NCBI RefSeq assembly: GCF_013466425.1 | Contig: NZ_CP059165.1 | Coordinates: forward strand, 5,146,001-5,210,000 | Length of the DNA stretch: 64,000 bases | DNA from: Mycobacterium vicinigordonae | GTDB lineage: Bacteria > Actinomycetota > Actinomycetes > Mycobacteriales > Mycobacteriaceae | Reading direction: 5' to 3' | The notes under the pieces: model-generated | What the model was told of the DNA's origin: nothing | Database searches by the model: none | The model's input: only the letters and a program-made list of their open reading frames with translations | Program-made: the position numbers and the translations under genes | In this document: positions 17,719 through 26,325 of the stretch, one piece after another | Position numbering within the stretch: position 1 is the first letter of the stretch | Layout: each line of letters begins with the position of its first letter

Positions 17719-19241
17719 GCCGGGCCACTGACCTTGGCGCGGTAGGTCCGGGTGGCTGCCCTGGTGTGCCGGGCAATGCGGGCGTCGGTCAGCACCGTGC
17801 CCACCACGTGGGCGCCGGCCGCGCGAAGCGCGGTTATCGCGTCGGACAATTCGTCCTCGGTGGTCCGACCTGCCCGCGCCACCAGCACCGTGGCGTCCAC
17901 CGCGCCACCGAGCAGGCCGGAGTCGGCTGAAGCCAGCACCGGCGGACCGTCAACCACGGTGCGCTCGAAGGTCTTCGCCACGTCCTTGAGCACCTTGTCC
18001 AGCACTTCGGGCAGGAAGGCGCTGGTGGGCATGGTCTCTCGGCGTACCGCCCGGGCCGCCAAAACGAACAGTTTGGGAATCGACGTCGGTTTGGTTGCCT
18101 CGGTGGCGATGTCGGGATTGGACAGCGCGTTGGACAGCCCTTCTCCGGACTCGACCTTCAGCAGCCCGGCGATCGTCGGCCGGCGCGGGTCCCCCTCGAT
18201 CAGCAGCACGTCCTCACCCAGCTCGGCAAAGGCCCGGGCCAGGTTGATCGCTGTCGTCGTCGTCCCCTCACCGCCGAACGGTGCCGTCAGCAGCACCCGG
18301 TTGGTACCGGGCCCCATCGCCCGCAGCAGCCGCGCGCGCAGACCGCGTACCGCATCGTCGAAGGAGATGTCGGTGCCGAACCGGGGCGCATTGCCGCGGT
18401 GCCCAGGCAATTCGGCCAGCGTCGGCAACCCGGTGAGGCTTTCCAGTTTCGCGCGGTCGCGCACCGTGCGGTCGGCGGCCTCGCGGGTGAGCGCCACCCC
18501 GGTGCCCAACAGCAATCCGGCGACCAGGCCCATCGCCATGTTGCGCACCGGCACGGGCTTGACCGGCTTGTCGGGGACGCCAGGCTGTTCAACGACGGTA
18601 GCCCGGGCCACCGGCAATTGCGCCGGCGGCGGAGAGGTCTGCTGCGTCGACACCTGCTGCGGGTCCGGTGCCGACACCGTCGTCGTCGCCGACACCGGCG
18701 TGGTGGTGTCATCCGCCGGTGGCTGGTCGCTGGCGGGCGCAGCCGAGGGTGGCGGCGGGGCCGCCGTGGGCTGCGGCGCCACGGGTGCGGCGGGGACTTT
18801 CGGACCGGAGCCCAGTGTGCCGACCATGATGGTGAACTCGTCGGCGACCGCCTTGGCCAGCGCCGCAGCGCGATTGGGTTCAGTGTCGGTAACGGTGATG
18901 GTGAATAGCGTCGACTTCGGGGTGAATGCCACCTTGGTCTCGCTGGCCAGGATATCCGCGCTTACCGGCAGGTGGAATTGCTCGACGGCCCGTTCGGCCA
19001 CGGCGTGACCACCAGCGATCGCCGCGTAGGAGGATAGGCGTTCCTGGGCGGCCTGCGTACCCTGGTACACCTGCATCAAGTCGGTTTCACCGGAGAAGGA
19101 GAGCAGGACGGTGGCCGAGGATTCGTAGCTCTTGGTCTGAAAGGCCGTGATGGCCGCCGCGCCGGCCAGGCATGCCAGGACGGCACCGACAACCAGCTTC
19201 CAGTGCAGCAGGATCGTCCGGACAAACGTGCGGAAATCCAT
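17715..19241 (-). CDS. Wzz/BY-kinase-like polysaccharide co-polymerase with altered Walker A
   Basis: The 508-residue protein has the layout of a polysaccharide co-polymerase tyrosine kinase. Transmembrane helix 1 is at residues 16-34, followed by an outside Wzz domain and an unusual Pro/Ala/Thr-rich stretch at about 148-230. Helix 2 is at 235-252, and a P-loop ATPase-like domain extends from about 290 to the end. The Walker A region reads PFGGEGTTTTAIN, so the Lys normally in GEGK(S/T)T is Thr327. Walker A' reads LLIEGDPRRP and Walker B VVDGPP. No tyrosine cluster is at the C-terminus. It probably still controls chain length or export but may not be an active kinase. It is the first gene of a three-gene overlapping unit. 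Confidence 0.85.
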   Translation of the reverse strand: MDFRTFVRTILLHWKLVVGAVLACLAGAAAITAFQTKSYESSATVLLSFSGETDLMQVYQGTQAAQERLSSYAAIAGGHAVAERAVEQFHLPVSADILASETKVAFTPKSTLFTITVTDTEPNRAAALAKAVADEFTIMVGTLGSGPKVPAAPVAPQPTAAPPPPSAAPASDQPPADDTTTPVSATTTVSAPDPQQVSTQQTSPPPAQLPVARATVVEQPGVPDKPVKPVPVRNMAMGLVAGLLLGTGVALTREAADRTVRDRAKLESLTGLPTLAELPGHRGNAPRFGTDISFDDAVRGLRARLLRAMGPGTNRVLLTAPFGGEGTTTTAINLARAFAELGEDVLLIEGDPRRPTIAGLLKVESGEGLSNALSNPDIATEATKPTSIPKLFVLAARAVRRETMPTSAFLPEVLDKVLKDVAKTFERTVVDGPPVLASADSGLLGGAVDATVLVARAGRTTEDELSDAITALRAAGAHVVGTVLTDARIARHTRAATRTYRAKVSGPA

Positions 19242-19431
19242 CCATCAACCTCTCTGAGCGCCCTTGGGCCGGTGCAGCCAGGACCCCCTGACGGTTGCTT
19301 TCGCGGCTTCCGCAAGTCCCGACAGTCAGGTTGCCAGCAGCGAGCCTGACGGTATGCATGATTGATATTGCCATACCTTTGGTACGCTAAACAAACTCGC
19401 AACCGTCTCCAGGTATGCGCTCTTTGATCGG

Positions 19432-21144
19432 CTACGTTTGGCCGGGAGCGGTCAGCACCTCGCGCGGCACATCCAGGGTGGCGATCGGATAGAAGCCGGA
19501 GTCGTCGCGCCCGTCACGGGCCAGCTGCATGGGGGGATAGTTCACCGGATTGGAACCATTCGGCTTGTGCTGCTGCCACTCAACCGCGGCACGCAGCGTG
19601 TAGTGGCCCGGCGGCAATCCTTTGAGGTCGACCCGCACCGTCTCAGCCGCCGACACCGTCGGTGGGGTGTCTGCGCTGCCGCTGCCGGAGGAATCCGGGA
19701 CGAGACCCCGTAAATTCACTGTCCCGGGTATCACCCGGACCGTCTGCCCGCTGAAATCCACCACCCGGTAGGCCGCCACCCATTTCTCGGTCGCTGCGGC
19801 GGCGCCGTAATTGGTCCAATTGACCGAAATCGACGCCGTGTTGTCCTGCAGCGATTGCGAACCCGGCCGAGCTTCCACCGAATAGCGGTAACCTGCAACC
19901 GCATTCGCCTGCGCCCAGAGCACGTACAGCTTGGGATCCATCGGCGAGGTCGCATCCTGATCGGGGAAGTTGACGCTCGAGGTCATCGAGACGTGGTAGC
20001 TGATGACGTCGTGCAGGCCTTTCTCGTAATACTGCTGCGGCGTCATCCCGTTTTGCAGCTGACACCACTCGGTGATCACCGGCGCCTTCCCAAGACGCTC
20101 TTTCAGCTTGTCGACAAGCGAGTCCTGGTTCTGTACATAGCGCCCCGACTCGGCCCAGGCGGGTAGCGGCGAGTAAACGCCGAGACAATCCGACCGAATG
20201 CCCACCGGTGCGACCAATTTCTTGGTGACGTCGTCGGCGAGCAACTGCCGGGTGATCTCGGGGTTATTGGGGGTTACTACCAGCTGGGTGTGCGGGAAGG
20301 CGGCGACGTTGGCCGCGACCAGCTGCGTGATGGACGCCTTGGTGATGTTCTGGTCCCGATATTGGCTGTAGTAGCCCAGGACGCGTTCGCTGTCGTCGGG
20401 GCCGGGTCCCGGTGCGTTCAGCGAGTCACGCAGGTATGCCACGTGGTTCTCGCTGAAGTCGCCGTAGCCGGAGAACTCGAAGACGCTGAGCCGTTCGTCG
20501 TTGTCGTAACGGCGCCCGAGTGCGGCCAGCAGCTGTCCGAAATCGTTCAGATAGGTGGGGTCGTTGAAGTTCGGCACCACCTGCGTCACGCCGGGTGCGG
20601 GCGCCTTCGGGGAGCCGGGATAGCTGGTGCTGGTGCCGGGCTTGGCCCGTTCCCAGTCCGGGATCTCGATATTGGTGTTGTCCGGGTAGCTGGCGTTGCA
20701 GCAGGAGTTGTAGGCCTGCACTCGAAGCGTCAGCCGCATGTGCCGCTCGGCGAGCTTGTTCAGGGTGTCGTCGATGACGCTGAAGTCGTACTTGCGCTCG
20801 TCCGGCGCATCGGGCGGCAGGGTGGCGGGGTCGGTGGGCTGCAACTGGCGCCAGGTGACCCGCAGGCTCGCGTCGTGCGAGGGCGGCCACGCCGGGTAAC
20901 GCTGCTGCGCGAGATCGCGTTGCGGAAACAGCGGCTCCAGCAGGTCTTCGTACTGCCCCCGCAGTGGATTGGGTATTTCCTGGGCGGCCGGCGGGATGGC
21001 CGGACTCACCATCGCGTTCAGCGGACCGGGATTGGTGTGGCCGCGACTGCACCCGACTAGTGCAATCGCCGCGATCAGGACCGTTGCGACGGCGGTCGCG
21101 GACGCGGCAGCGATGAACCTGGGGTTTCTGATCGGTCGAACCAT
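19432..21144 (-). CDS. Lipoprotein, glycoside-hydrolase-like (DUF4832-type)
   Basis: The 570-residue protein has a lipoprotein signal: a hydrophobic helix ending ALVGC, with the lipidated Cys at residue 32. The body looks like a TIM-barrel hydrolase. It contains VTWRQLQP, FSGYGDFSENH with a candidate acid/base Glu, VGIRSDCLGVY and APVITEWCQ with a second candidate Glu. The C-terminal part, from about residue 440, is a beta-sandwich-like region. The combination recalls the DUF4832 family of putative glycosidases. It probably trims or releases the polysaccharide at the cell surface. I chose the ATG at 21144 because the signal peptide starts there; the longer frame overlaps the GGDEF-EAL gene, which stops 11 bases upstream. 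Confidence 0.75.
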   Translation of the reverse strand: MVRPIRNPRFIAAASATAVATVLIAAIALVGCSRGHTNPGPLNAMVSPAIPPAAQEIPNPLRGQYEDLLEPLFPQRDLAQQRYPAWPPSHDASLRVTWRQLQPTDPATLPPDAPDERKYDFSVIDDTLNKLAERHMRLTLRVQAYNSCCNASYPDNTNIEIPDWERAKPGTSTSYPGSPKAPAPGVTQVVPNFNDPTYLNDFGQLLAALGRRYDNDERLSVFEFSGYGDFSENHVAYLRDSLNAPGPGPDDSERVLGYYSQYRDQNITKASITQLVAANVAAFPHTQLVVTPNNPEITRQLLADDVTKKLVAPVGIRSDCLGVYSPLPAWAESGRYVQNQDSLVDKLKERLGKAPVITEWCQLQNGMTPQQYYEKGLHDVISYHVSMTSSVNFPDQDATSPMDPKLYVLWAQANAVAGYRYSVEARPGSQSLQDNTASISVNWTNYGAAAATEKWVAAYRVVDFSGQTVRVIPGTVNLRGLVPDSSGSGSADTPPTVSAAETVRVDLKGLPPGHYTLRAAVEWQQHKPNGSNPVNYPPMQLARDGRDDSGFYPIATLDVPREVLTAPGQT

Positions 21145-21155
21145 TCTCTGTTTGG

Positions 21156-23021
21156 CTAGATCGCGCCGAGCGTGAGTGCCTCGCGGTCGGCGAGGAACGG
21201 CATCGGCATCCAGCGCGCGGACAGCAACGCTTCCATGGCGTTGCCGGGAACAGGGCGCGACAACAGGAATCCCTGCGCGCGGTGACAACCATGTTGCATC
21301 AATGTCAGCGCGGCGGCCGGGGTCTCCACGCCCTCGGCAACCACCTGCAGGCCGAAGGCCTCGGCCAGGCCGATGATCGCGCGCACGATCGCCAGGTCTC
21401 CGGCGTTCGTCCCAAGATCGCGGACGAACCCGGTGTCGATCTTGAGCATGTCGACCGGTAGCGACTTCAGGTGCGACAGCACCGCGTAACCGGTACCGAA
21501 GTCATCGATAGCGATCTGGACTCCGACATCTTTGAGCTCATGCAGCGTCTTGCGGGTTGCGTCGATGTCGTGGACCACGGCACGCTCGGTGATCTCCAGA
21601 CAGACCGAACCGCCGTCGATGCCGAACTCCTCGATCGTGTCGGCAATGCTGCGGACGAAGCCGCGGGTGATCAACTGGACGGGCGAGACATTGATGCGCA
21701 GGATGGCGGTCTGCCCGACGCCGTTAGATCGCCATCGGCTGAATTCGGCGCAGGCGCTGCGCATCACCCAGCGGCCCAGCTCACCGGCCAGGTTGGTCGA
21801 TTCGGCGACGCCGATGAACGAGTCCGGCAGCAACAGCCCCCAGATGGGGTGCCGCCAGCGCACCAGCGCCTCAGCCGCCACGATGGCACCCGTCCACAGG
21901 TCGACCTCGGGCAGGTAGTGCAGCAGCAGGGCTTCGCTGTCGATGTCACCCTGCAGGTGCAGCTCGATGTCGTTGCGAAAAGCGCTCTTGAGCGACATGT
22001 CATCGGTGGACACGGCAACCTGGTTGCCTCCGGCGCGCTTGGCTGTCAGCACCGCCTCGTCGGCACGACGCAGCAGGTCGGTGCTGTTGTCGCGGCCGGG
22101 CATACCGACGGCCAGGCCGATGCTGACGGTCCGGGTGATCTGGTGCCCGCCGATCGCCAGGCGCTCACGCAGCATGCTGCCGAGGCGGCGGGCCAACGAT
22201 TCGGCCGCGCCGCTGGACATGGTTTGTTCCGGGATGACGACGAACTCGTCGCCGCCCAGCCGGGCGATCATGCTCTGCGAGCCCGCGCACACCCGCAGCC
22301 GCTGTGCGAAGACGCGGATGAACCAGTCGCCGGCGGTGTGGCCCAGGTAGTCGTTGATCGACTTCAGCCGGTCGAGGTCCATATAGAGCACCGCGACCGG
22401 GCCGGGGTGGCCGGCCCTGAGCCGATCGGACAGGTGCGCGACCAGTGCCCGGCGGTTGTAGAGGCCGGTCAGGTCGTCGTGTTCGGCCAGGTACCGCAGC
22501 TTCTCCTCCGCCGCGATCCGGGCCTGCAGTTGCGCGAAGAGGGCCGCGACGGCCTCCAGGGTGTTGATCTCTTCCTGTTTCCACTTACGCGCGCCGAACT
22601 TGACGAAACCCAGTACCCCGGTGGTCATTTCGCCGGATACCAGCGGAGCGGCCGCCACCGAGGGCGATGCGGCCTGCTTCGTGCCGCCAATCCAGCGGGG
22701 CAACGAGCGGTTGTTCTGATCGGGCCGGATCACCACCGGCTTCCTGCCGTGTTCGCACTGCGACAACACCGGGTCGGCGCTGGTGAAGTGCACTACCCCC
22801 TGGGGATCCGGGTCCGGCACATCGGGCCGCGGCGGCCACTCCGCAACCAGGACCGAGGCGCGGATGTCGTGGTCGTGGTGACGCAGAAAGCTTGCGTCCA
22901 CGTCGAACTGCTCGACCAGCTGGGCGAGCACCCGTTCGCTGACTTGCGTAGCGGTGGACGCGGTCGCCTCCATGAGCTGGGTGGCCACGGAGGTGACGAC
23001 GAGGTCCAAGCTGCGCGGCAC
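21156..23021 (-). CDS. GAF-GGDEF-EAL c-di-GMP turnover protein
   Basis: The 621-residue protein has a GAF-like sensor (residues 1-165), a GGDEF diguanylate cyclase domain with intact RLGGDEF (GGDEF at 256-260), and an EAL phosphodiesterase domain. The EAL domain keeps its catalytic residues: EALVR at 384-388, INVSP, LEITE, DDFGTGY, LKID, EGVET and QGF. The inhibitory RxxD site expected before GGDEF is GSQS, so product feedback is probably absent. Both activities may work, as reported for the M. tuberculosis protein Rv1354c, which has the same architecture and similar length. The start is GTG. It sits upstream of the lipoprotein and Wzz/Wzy genes in the same direction, which points to control of exopolysaccharide by c-di-GMP. 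Confidence 0.93.
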   Translation of the reverse strand: MPRSLDLVVTSVATQLMEATASTATQVSERVLAQLVEQFDVDASFLRHHDHDIRASVLVAEWPPRPDVPDPDPQGVVHFTSADPVLSQCEHGRKPVVIRPDQNNRSLPRWIGGTKQAASPSVAAAPLVSGEMTTGVLGFVKFGARKWKQEEINTLEAVAALFAQLQARIAAEEKLRYLAEHDDLTGLYNRRALVAHLSDRLRAGHPGPVAVLYMDLDRLKSINDYLGHTAGDWFIRVFAQRLRVCAGSQSMIARLGGDEFVVIPEQTMSSGAAESLARRLGSMLRERLAIGGHQITRTVSIGLAVGMPGRDNSTDLLRRADEAVLTAKRAGGNQVAVSTDDMSLKSAFRNDIELHLQGDIDSEALLLHYLPEVDLWTGAIVAAEALVRWRHPIWGLLLPDSFIGVAESTNLAGELGRWVMRSACAEFSRWRSNGVGQTAILRINVSPVQLITRGFVRSIADTIEEFGIDGGSVCLEITERAVVHDIDATRKTLHELKDVGVQIAIDDFGTGYAVLSHLKSLPVDMLKIDTGFVRDLGTNAGDLAIVRAIIGLAEAFGLQVVAEGVETPAAALTLMQHGCHRAQGFLLSRPVPGNAMEALLSARWMPMPFLADREALTLGAI

Positions 23022-23307
23022 CGGTCCTCCGATTTGTGCACGAGTCGAGTGGCTGCACCGGTTGACGGGCGTCTGACCCAGGCAGCGTCACTGTCGACGG
23101 TCCGCCACGTCCGAATGCCCAGCGATGCGCTTCGAACGGCCCCCTGCATAGCCTGGTTTCCTGGGAAGCACCCGGACCGGCGCAGGTCACGGATGGAATA
23201 TCTGTCGGGAGAGGTTATCACGCGAGCCCGCAGCAGCCCTGGGAAATCTCTGTGACCTGCGCTATCCCACCGACTGTCGCGGTTGGGGGTCCGCTAGTGT
23301 CGGCACG

Positions 23308-24099
23308 ATGTCCGTGGCACGCACAGCCAAGCAGTGGCTCGCGCCTGCGGCGAAGGCCCTCGCGCCGGGGCTGTTTTGGCGACGCAAATACCGCATCCTG
23401 CAACGCCTTGGCGCATCCCGTCCGGATGTGGCGCTGGTGCAATCGCTGTGCGACCCCCATCGGCTCTCATTGGACATCGGCGCCGACATCGGGGAGTTCG
23501 CGATCGCCATGGCCTCGTCGTCACGGTCGGTGATCGCCTTTGAGCCGCGTCCGGCCCAAGCGCGCGAGCTGACGACGATGTTCGCCGCAGTGGGCGCGGC
23601 GGTGCGCGTCGAGGCGCTCGCGCTCTCCGACCGGCCGGGCGTGGTGGCCATGCGGGTAGTCGAGTCCGATCCCGGGCGCAGCACCATCGACGCCGACAAC
23701 GTGCTGGACACCGCAGTCGGCGGACCGGTTGCCACCATCGAGGTCCCCGTCAAACGGCTCGACGACCTGGGCCTGGACGGCGTCGGCCTGATCAAGATCG
23801 ACGTCGAGGGGCACGAACTCGCCGTGCTGCGCGGCGCTGTCGAAACCCTGGACCGCAACCGGCCGACGATCGTCGTGGAGGCCGAGGACCGCCACCACGC
23901 CGGTGCGGTGGCCGAGATCACCCGGCTGTTGACCAGCCTGGGCTACCGGGGCCACTTCACCCTCGACGGTGAGCAACGGCCGATCGAGGAGTTCGATGCC
24001 GCCGCGCATCAGAACCCGGCCAACATCGGCGGCGCCGAGGACGGCTGGGCGCCGCGCGGCGTGTACGTCAACAACTTTGTCTTCACGCCATCGCAGTGA
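23308..24099 (+). CDS. FkbM family SAM-dependent methyltransferase
   Basis: The 263-residue protein has motif I LSLDIGADIGEFAIAMA, IAFEPRPAQ as motif II, and LIKIDVEGHELAVLRGA, the FkbM hallmark; a C-terminal block begins RPTIVVEAEDRH. It resembles the C-terminal domain of the GT4-FkbM fusion in this window, so the two probably share ancestry. The substrate is probably a sugar hydroxyl of a surface glycan or glycolipid. It is divergent from the GGDEF-EAL gene, with a 286-bp gap that would hold both promoters, and 87 bases precede the next gene. Confidence 0.87.
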   Translation: MSVARTAKQWLAPAAKALAPGLFWRRKYRILQRLGASRPDVALVQSLCDPHRLSLDIGADIGEFAIAMASSSRSVIAFEPRPAQARELTTMFAAVGAAVRVEALALSDRPGVVAMRVVESDPGRSTIDADNVLDTAVGGPVATIEVPVKRLDDLGLDGVGLIKIDVEGHELAVLRGAVETLDRNRPTIVVEAEDRHHAGAVAEITRLLTSLGYRGHFTLDGEQRPIEEFDAAAHQNPANIGGAEDGWAPRGVYVNNFVFTPSQ

Positions 24100-24124
24100 G
24101 ACAGCTCACAATTCGCGCCTGTTC

Positions 24125-24151
24125 TGTCACGCCTGGCCGCCCCGCGGTGTC
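24125..24151 (+). promoter_or_regulatory. Candidate ECF41 sigma-factor promoter
   Basis: TGTCACG at 24125-24131, then a 16-base spacer, then TGTC at 24148-24151. As I recall, ECF41 sigma factors recognise TGTCACA in the -35 and CGTC in the -10 region, so this differs by one base in each box. The start codon of the oxidoreductase lies 35 bases downstream behind AGGAG. The linked sigma factor gene suggests self-activation. Confidence 0.5.
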
Positions 24152-24186
24152 TTGAGGGCGTAACCCGATCAGAACAGGAGACAACG

Positions 24187-25392
24187 ATGTCTGAGCTTTA
24201 CGAGCTATCCGAACCGGCGAGCGCCAAGACCCGTGTGGTCGTCATCGGCGGCGGATACGCCGGCACCATGGCCGCCAACCACCTCCGGCTGCGCGAAGAC
24301 GTCGACATCACTCTGGTCAATCCGCGGCCGCAGTTCGTGCAGCGAATTCGCTTGCACCAGTTGGCCGCCGGCACCGGCGCCGCCACCGCGGACTACGGAA
24401 CGCTGCTGGGCGAGGGCATCCGCCTGGTCGTCGACACCGCCACCCACATCGATGCCCCGGCGCGCCAAGTTTCACTGGCATCGGGCGGCGTGCTGAATTA
24501 CGACTACCTGATCTACGCCGTGGGCAGCACCGGGGCCACCCCGGTCGCCGTCCCAGGAGCCGCCGAGTACGCGTTCCACCTGGCCGAACTGGAGGGGGCG
24601 CAGCGGCTCCGATACACACTGGCCGATCTGCCCCCCGCCGCGACCATCACCGTCGTCGGTGGCGGCCTGACCGGCATTGAAGCCGCCGGTGAACTGGGTG
24701 AACAGGGGTGGCCGGTGACCCTGGTCTGCGGCGGTATTCTCGGTCCGTCGCTGAGCGGTCCGGGCCGGCGTTCGGTGGCCAAACAGCTGCGCAAGCTCGG
24801 CGTTAACGTGCTCGAATCCGCGACAGTGACCGAGGTTCGCTGGGACTCGGTGGTGCTGGGCGACGGCGCCGTAATGCCCAGCGAAGCCACGGTCTGGACG
24901 GCGGGATTCGGGGTGCCGGACCTGGCCACACGCAGCGGGCTGCGTACCGACGCGCTGGGCCGACTGCTCACCGACGAGACGTTGACCAGCATTACCGACT
25001 ACCGCATCGTCGCCGCCGGCGACGCCGCCGCGCCCTCCAACCAACCATTGCGGATGAGCTGCCAGGCCGCCATTCCGCTCGCCGCCCAGGCCGCGAACAC
25101 GGTCCTGGCCCGCATCGCCGGCACCGCGCCGGCCCCGTTGAACCAGGCGTTCACCGGGCAGTGCATCAGCGTGGGCCGCAGTTACGGCACCATCCAGCTG
25201 GCCCGCACCGACGACACCCCGGTGAACTTCTACGTCGGGGGTCGCGTCGCCGCGGCCCTGAAGGATTTGGTCTGCAAGGGCACGGTGTGGGGCCTGCGTA
25301 AGGAGGCCGCGAAGCCCGGCTGGTACCGCTGGCTCAAGGGCGGAAACCGGCCGGCGCGGCTCGGCTCCGATGAGCAGGTTGCGGTCCCGTGA
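24187..25392 (+). CDS. FAD-dependent NADH dehydrogenase/AIF-like oxidoreductase
   Basis: The 401-residue flavoprotein has two Rossmann nucleotide-binding folds: VVIGGGYAGTMAANHLR at residue 16 for FAD, and ITVVGGGLTGIEAAGELG at about 157 for NAD(P)H. YAVGST and the late IVAAGDAAAP motif close the FAD site. This is the pyridine nucleotide-disulphide oxidoreductase fold found in type II NADH dehydrogenases. The gene overlaps the ECF41 sigma-factor gene by four bases (GTGA). ECF41 sigma factors are known to be linked to COE genes (carboxymuconolactone decarboxylase, oxidoreductase, epimerase), and this is the oxidoreductase version. The physiological substrate is unknown. A candidate ECF41 promoter lies 36-62 bases upstream. 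Confidence 0.9.
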   Translation: MSELYELSEPASAKTRVVVIGGGYAGTMAANHLRLREDVDITLVNPRPQFVQRIRLHQLAAGTGAATADYGTLLGEGIRLVVDTATHIDAPARQVSLASGGVLNYDYLIYAVGSTGATPVAVPGAAEYAFHLAELEGAQRLRYTLADLPPAATITVVGGGLTGIEAAGELGEQGWPVTLVCGGILGPSLSGPGRRSVAKQLRKLGVNVLESATVTEVRWDSVVLGDGAVMPSEATVWTAGFGVPDLATRSGLRTDALGRLLTDETLTSITDYRIVAAGDAAAPSNQPLRMSCQAAIPLAAQAANTVLARIAGTAPAPLNQAFTGQCISVGRSYGTIQLARTDDTPVNFYVGGRVAAALKDLVCKGTVWGLRKEAAKPGWYRWLKGGNRPARLGSDEQVAVP

Positions 25393-26303
25393 GTTCGCCG
25401 GGGGACGGCAGCGGGCACGCGGAACGGTTCACCCTGCTGCGCCCGCTGCTGTTCACCATCGCCTACGAGATCCTGGGCTCGGCAACCGAAGCCGACGACG
25501 TCCTGCAGGACAGCTACTTGCGCTGGGCGGAGGTCGACCTAGGCGGCGTGCGGGACACCAAGTCCTACCTGGCTCGGCTGGTCACCCGGCAGGCGCTCAA
25601 CTCGTTGCGGGCGCAGGTCCGCCGCCGGGAAGAGTATGTGGGCCCCTGGCTGCCCGAACCGCTGCTGCTCGACGACCACGATGCCAGCGCCGACGTTGTG
25701 CTGGCCGAATCGGTCTCCATGGCCATGTTGGTGTTGCTCGAGACACTCAGCCCGGACGAACGGGCGGTGTTCGTGCTGCGCGAGGTGTTCGGGTTCGACT
25801 ACGGCGAGATCGCCGACGCGGTGGGCAAACCGGCGTCAACGGTGCGGCAGGTCGCGCACCGGGCGCGGGCCCACGTCCAGGCTCGGCGCAAGCGGTTCGA
25901 TAGCGCCGACCCGGGGGATCCCGATCGGCACGCGCGGATCACCCGGCAGTTCCTCAGCACCGCGGCCAGCGGCGACGTCGAGGCGTTGCTGGAGATGCTA
26001 GCCCCGGATGCGGCCTGGGTGGCCGACGGGGGTGGCAAGGTCACCGCGTCCCGCAAGCCGATCGTCGGGGCGCGTAAGGTAGCCGGCGCCGTTGTGGGGC
26101 TGCTGCGCAAGGCGCGTGGGGAACTACAGGTGGAGGCCGTGACTTGCAACAGCGCTCCGGCGGTGGTGCTTTATCTGGACGGCCAGCTGCAGGGGGTGAT
26201 CACGGTGGAGATCGTCGACGACAAGATCACCAACTTCTACGCAATGCGCAACCCTGAGAAGCTGGTGGCGTTGGGTAACCCACGCAGGATCAGCCGCGGC
26301 TGA
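25389..26303 (+). CDS. ECF41 family RNA polymerase sigma factor (SigJ-like)
   Basis: The 304-residue protein begins with sigma region 2 (FTIAYEILGSATEADDVLQDSYLRW in parts) and region 4 (LSPDERAVFVLREVFGFDYGEIA), and then has a SnoaL-like C-terminal extension. Three hallmarks of ECF41 are present: WLPEP in the linker, DGGGK in the SnoaL domain, and NPEKL (NPDKL-type) near the end. In ECF41 proteins this extension acts as a built-in regulator instead of a separate anti-sigma factor. It is translated from a GTG overlapping the oxidoreductase stop. M. tuberculosis SigJ has the same architecture, but orthology was not tested. Confidence 0.93.
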   Translation: MSSPGDGSGHAERFTLLRPLLFTIAYEILGSATEADDVLQDSYLRWAEVDLGGVRDTKSYLARLVTRQALNSLRAQVRRREEYVGPWLPEPLLLDDHDASADVVLAESVSMAMLVLLETLSPDERAVFVLREVFGFDYGEIADAVGKPASTVRQVAHRARAHVQARRKRFDSADPGDPDRHARITRQFLSTAASGDVEALLEMLAPDAAWVADGGGKVTASRKPIVGARKVAGAVVGLLRKARGELQVEAVTCNSAPAVVLYLDGQLQGVITVEIVDDKITNFYAMRNPEKLVALGNPRRISRG

Positions 26304-26325
26304 CACCTTCTGTCAAGCTAAGCCG

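Noticed and set aside
17752..19008. Long + strand frame opposite the Wzz-like gene (418 codons)
   Set aside because: It is Ser/Thr/Arg-rich shadow translation of the conserved - strand gene.
21471..23255. 594-codon + strand frame opposite the GGDEF-EAL gene
   Set aside because: The - strand has complete catalytic motifs; the + strand translation has none.
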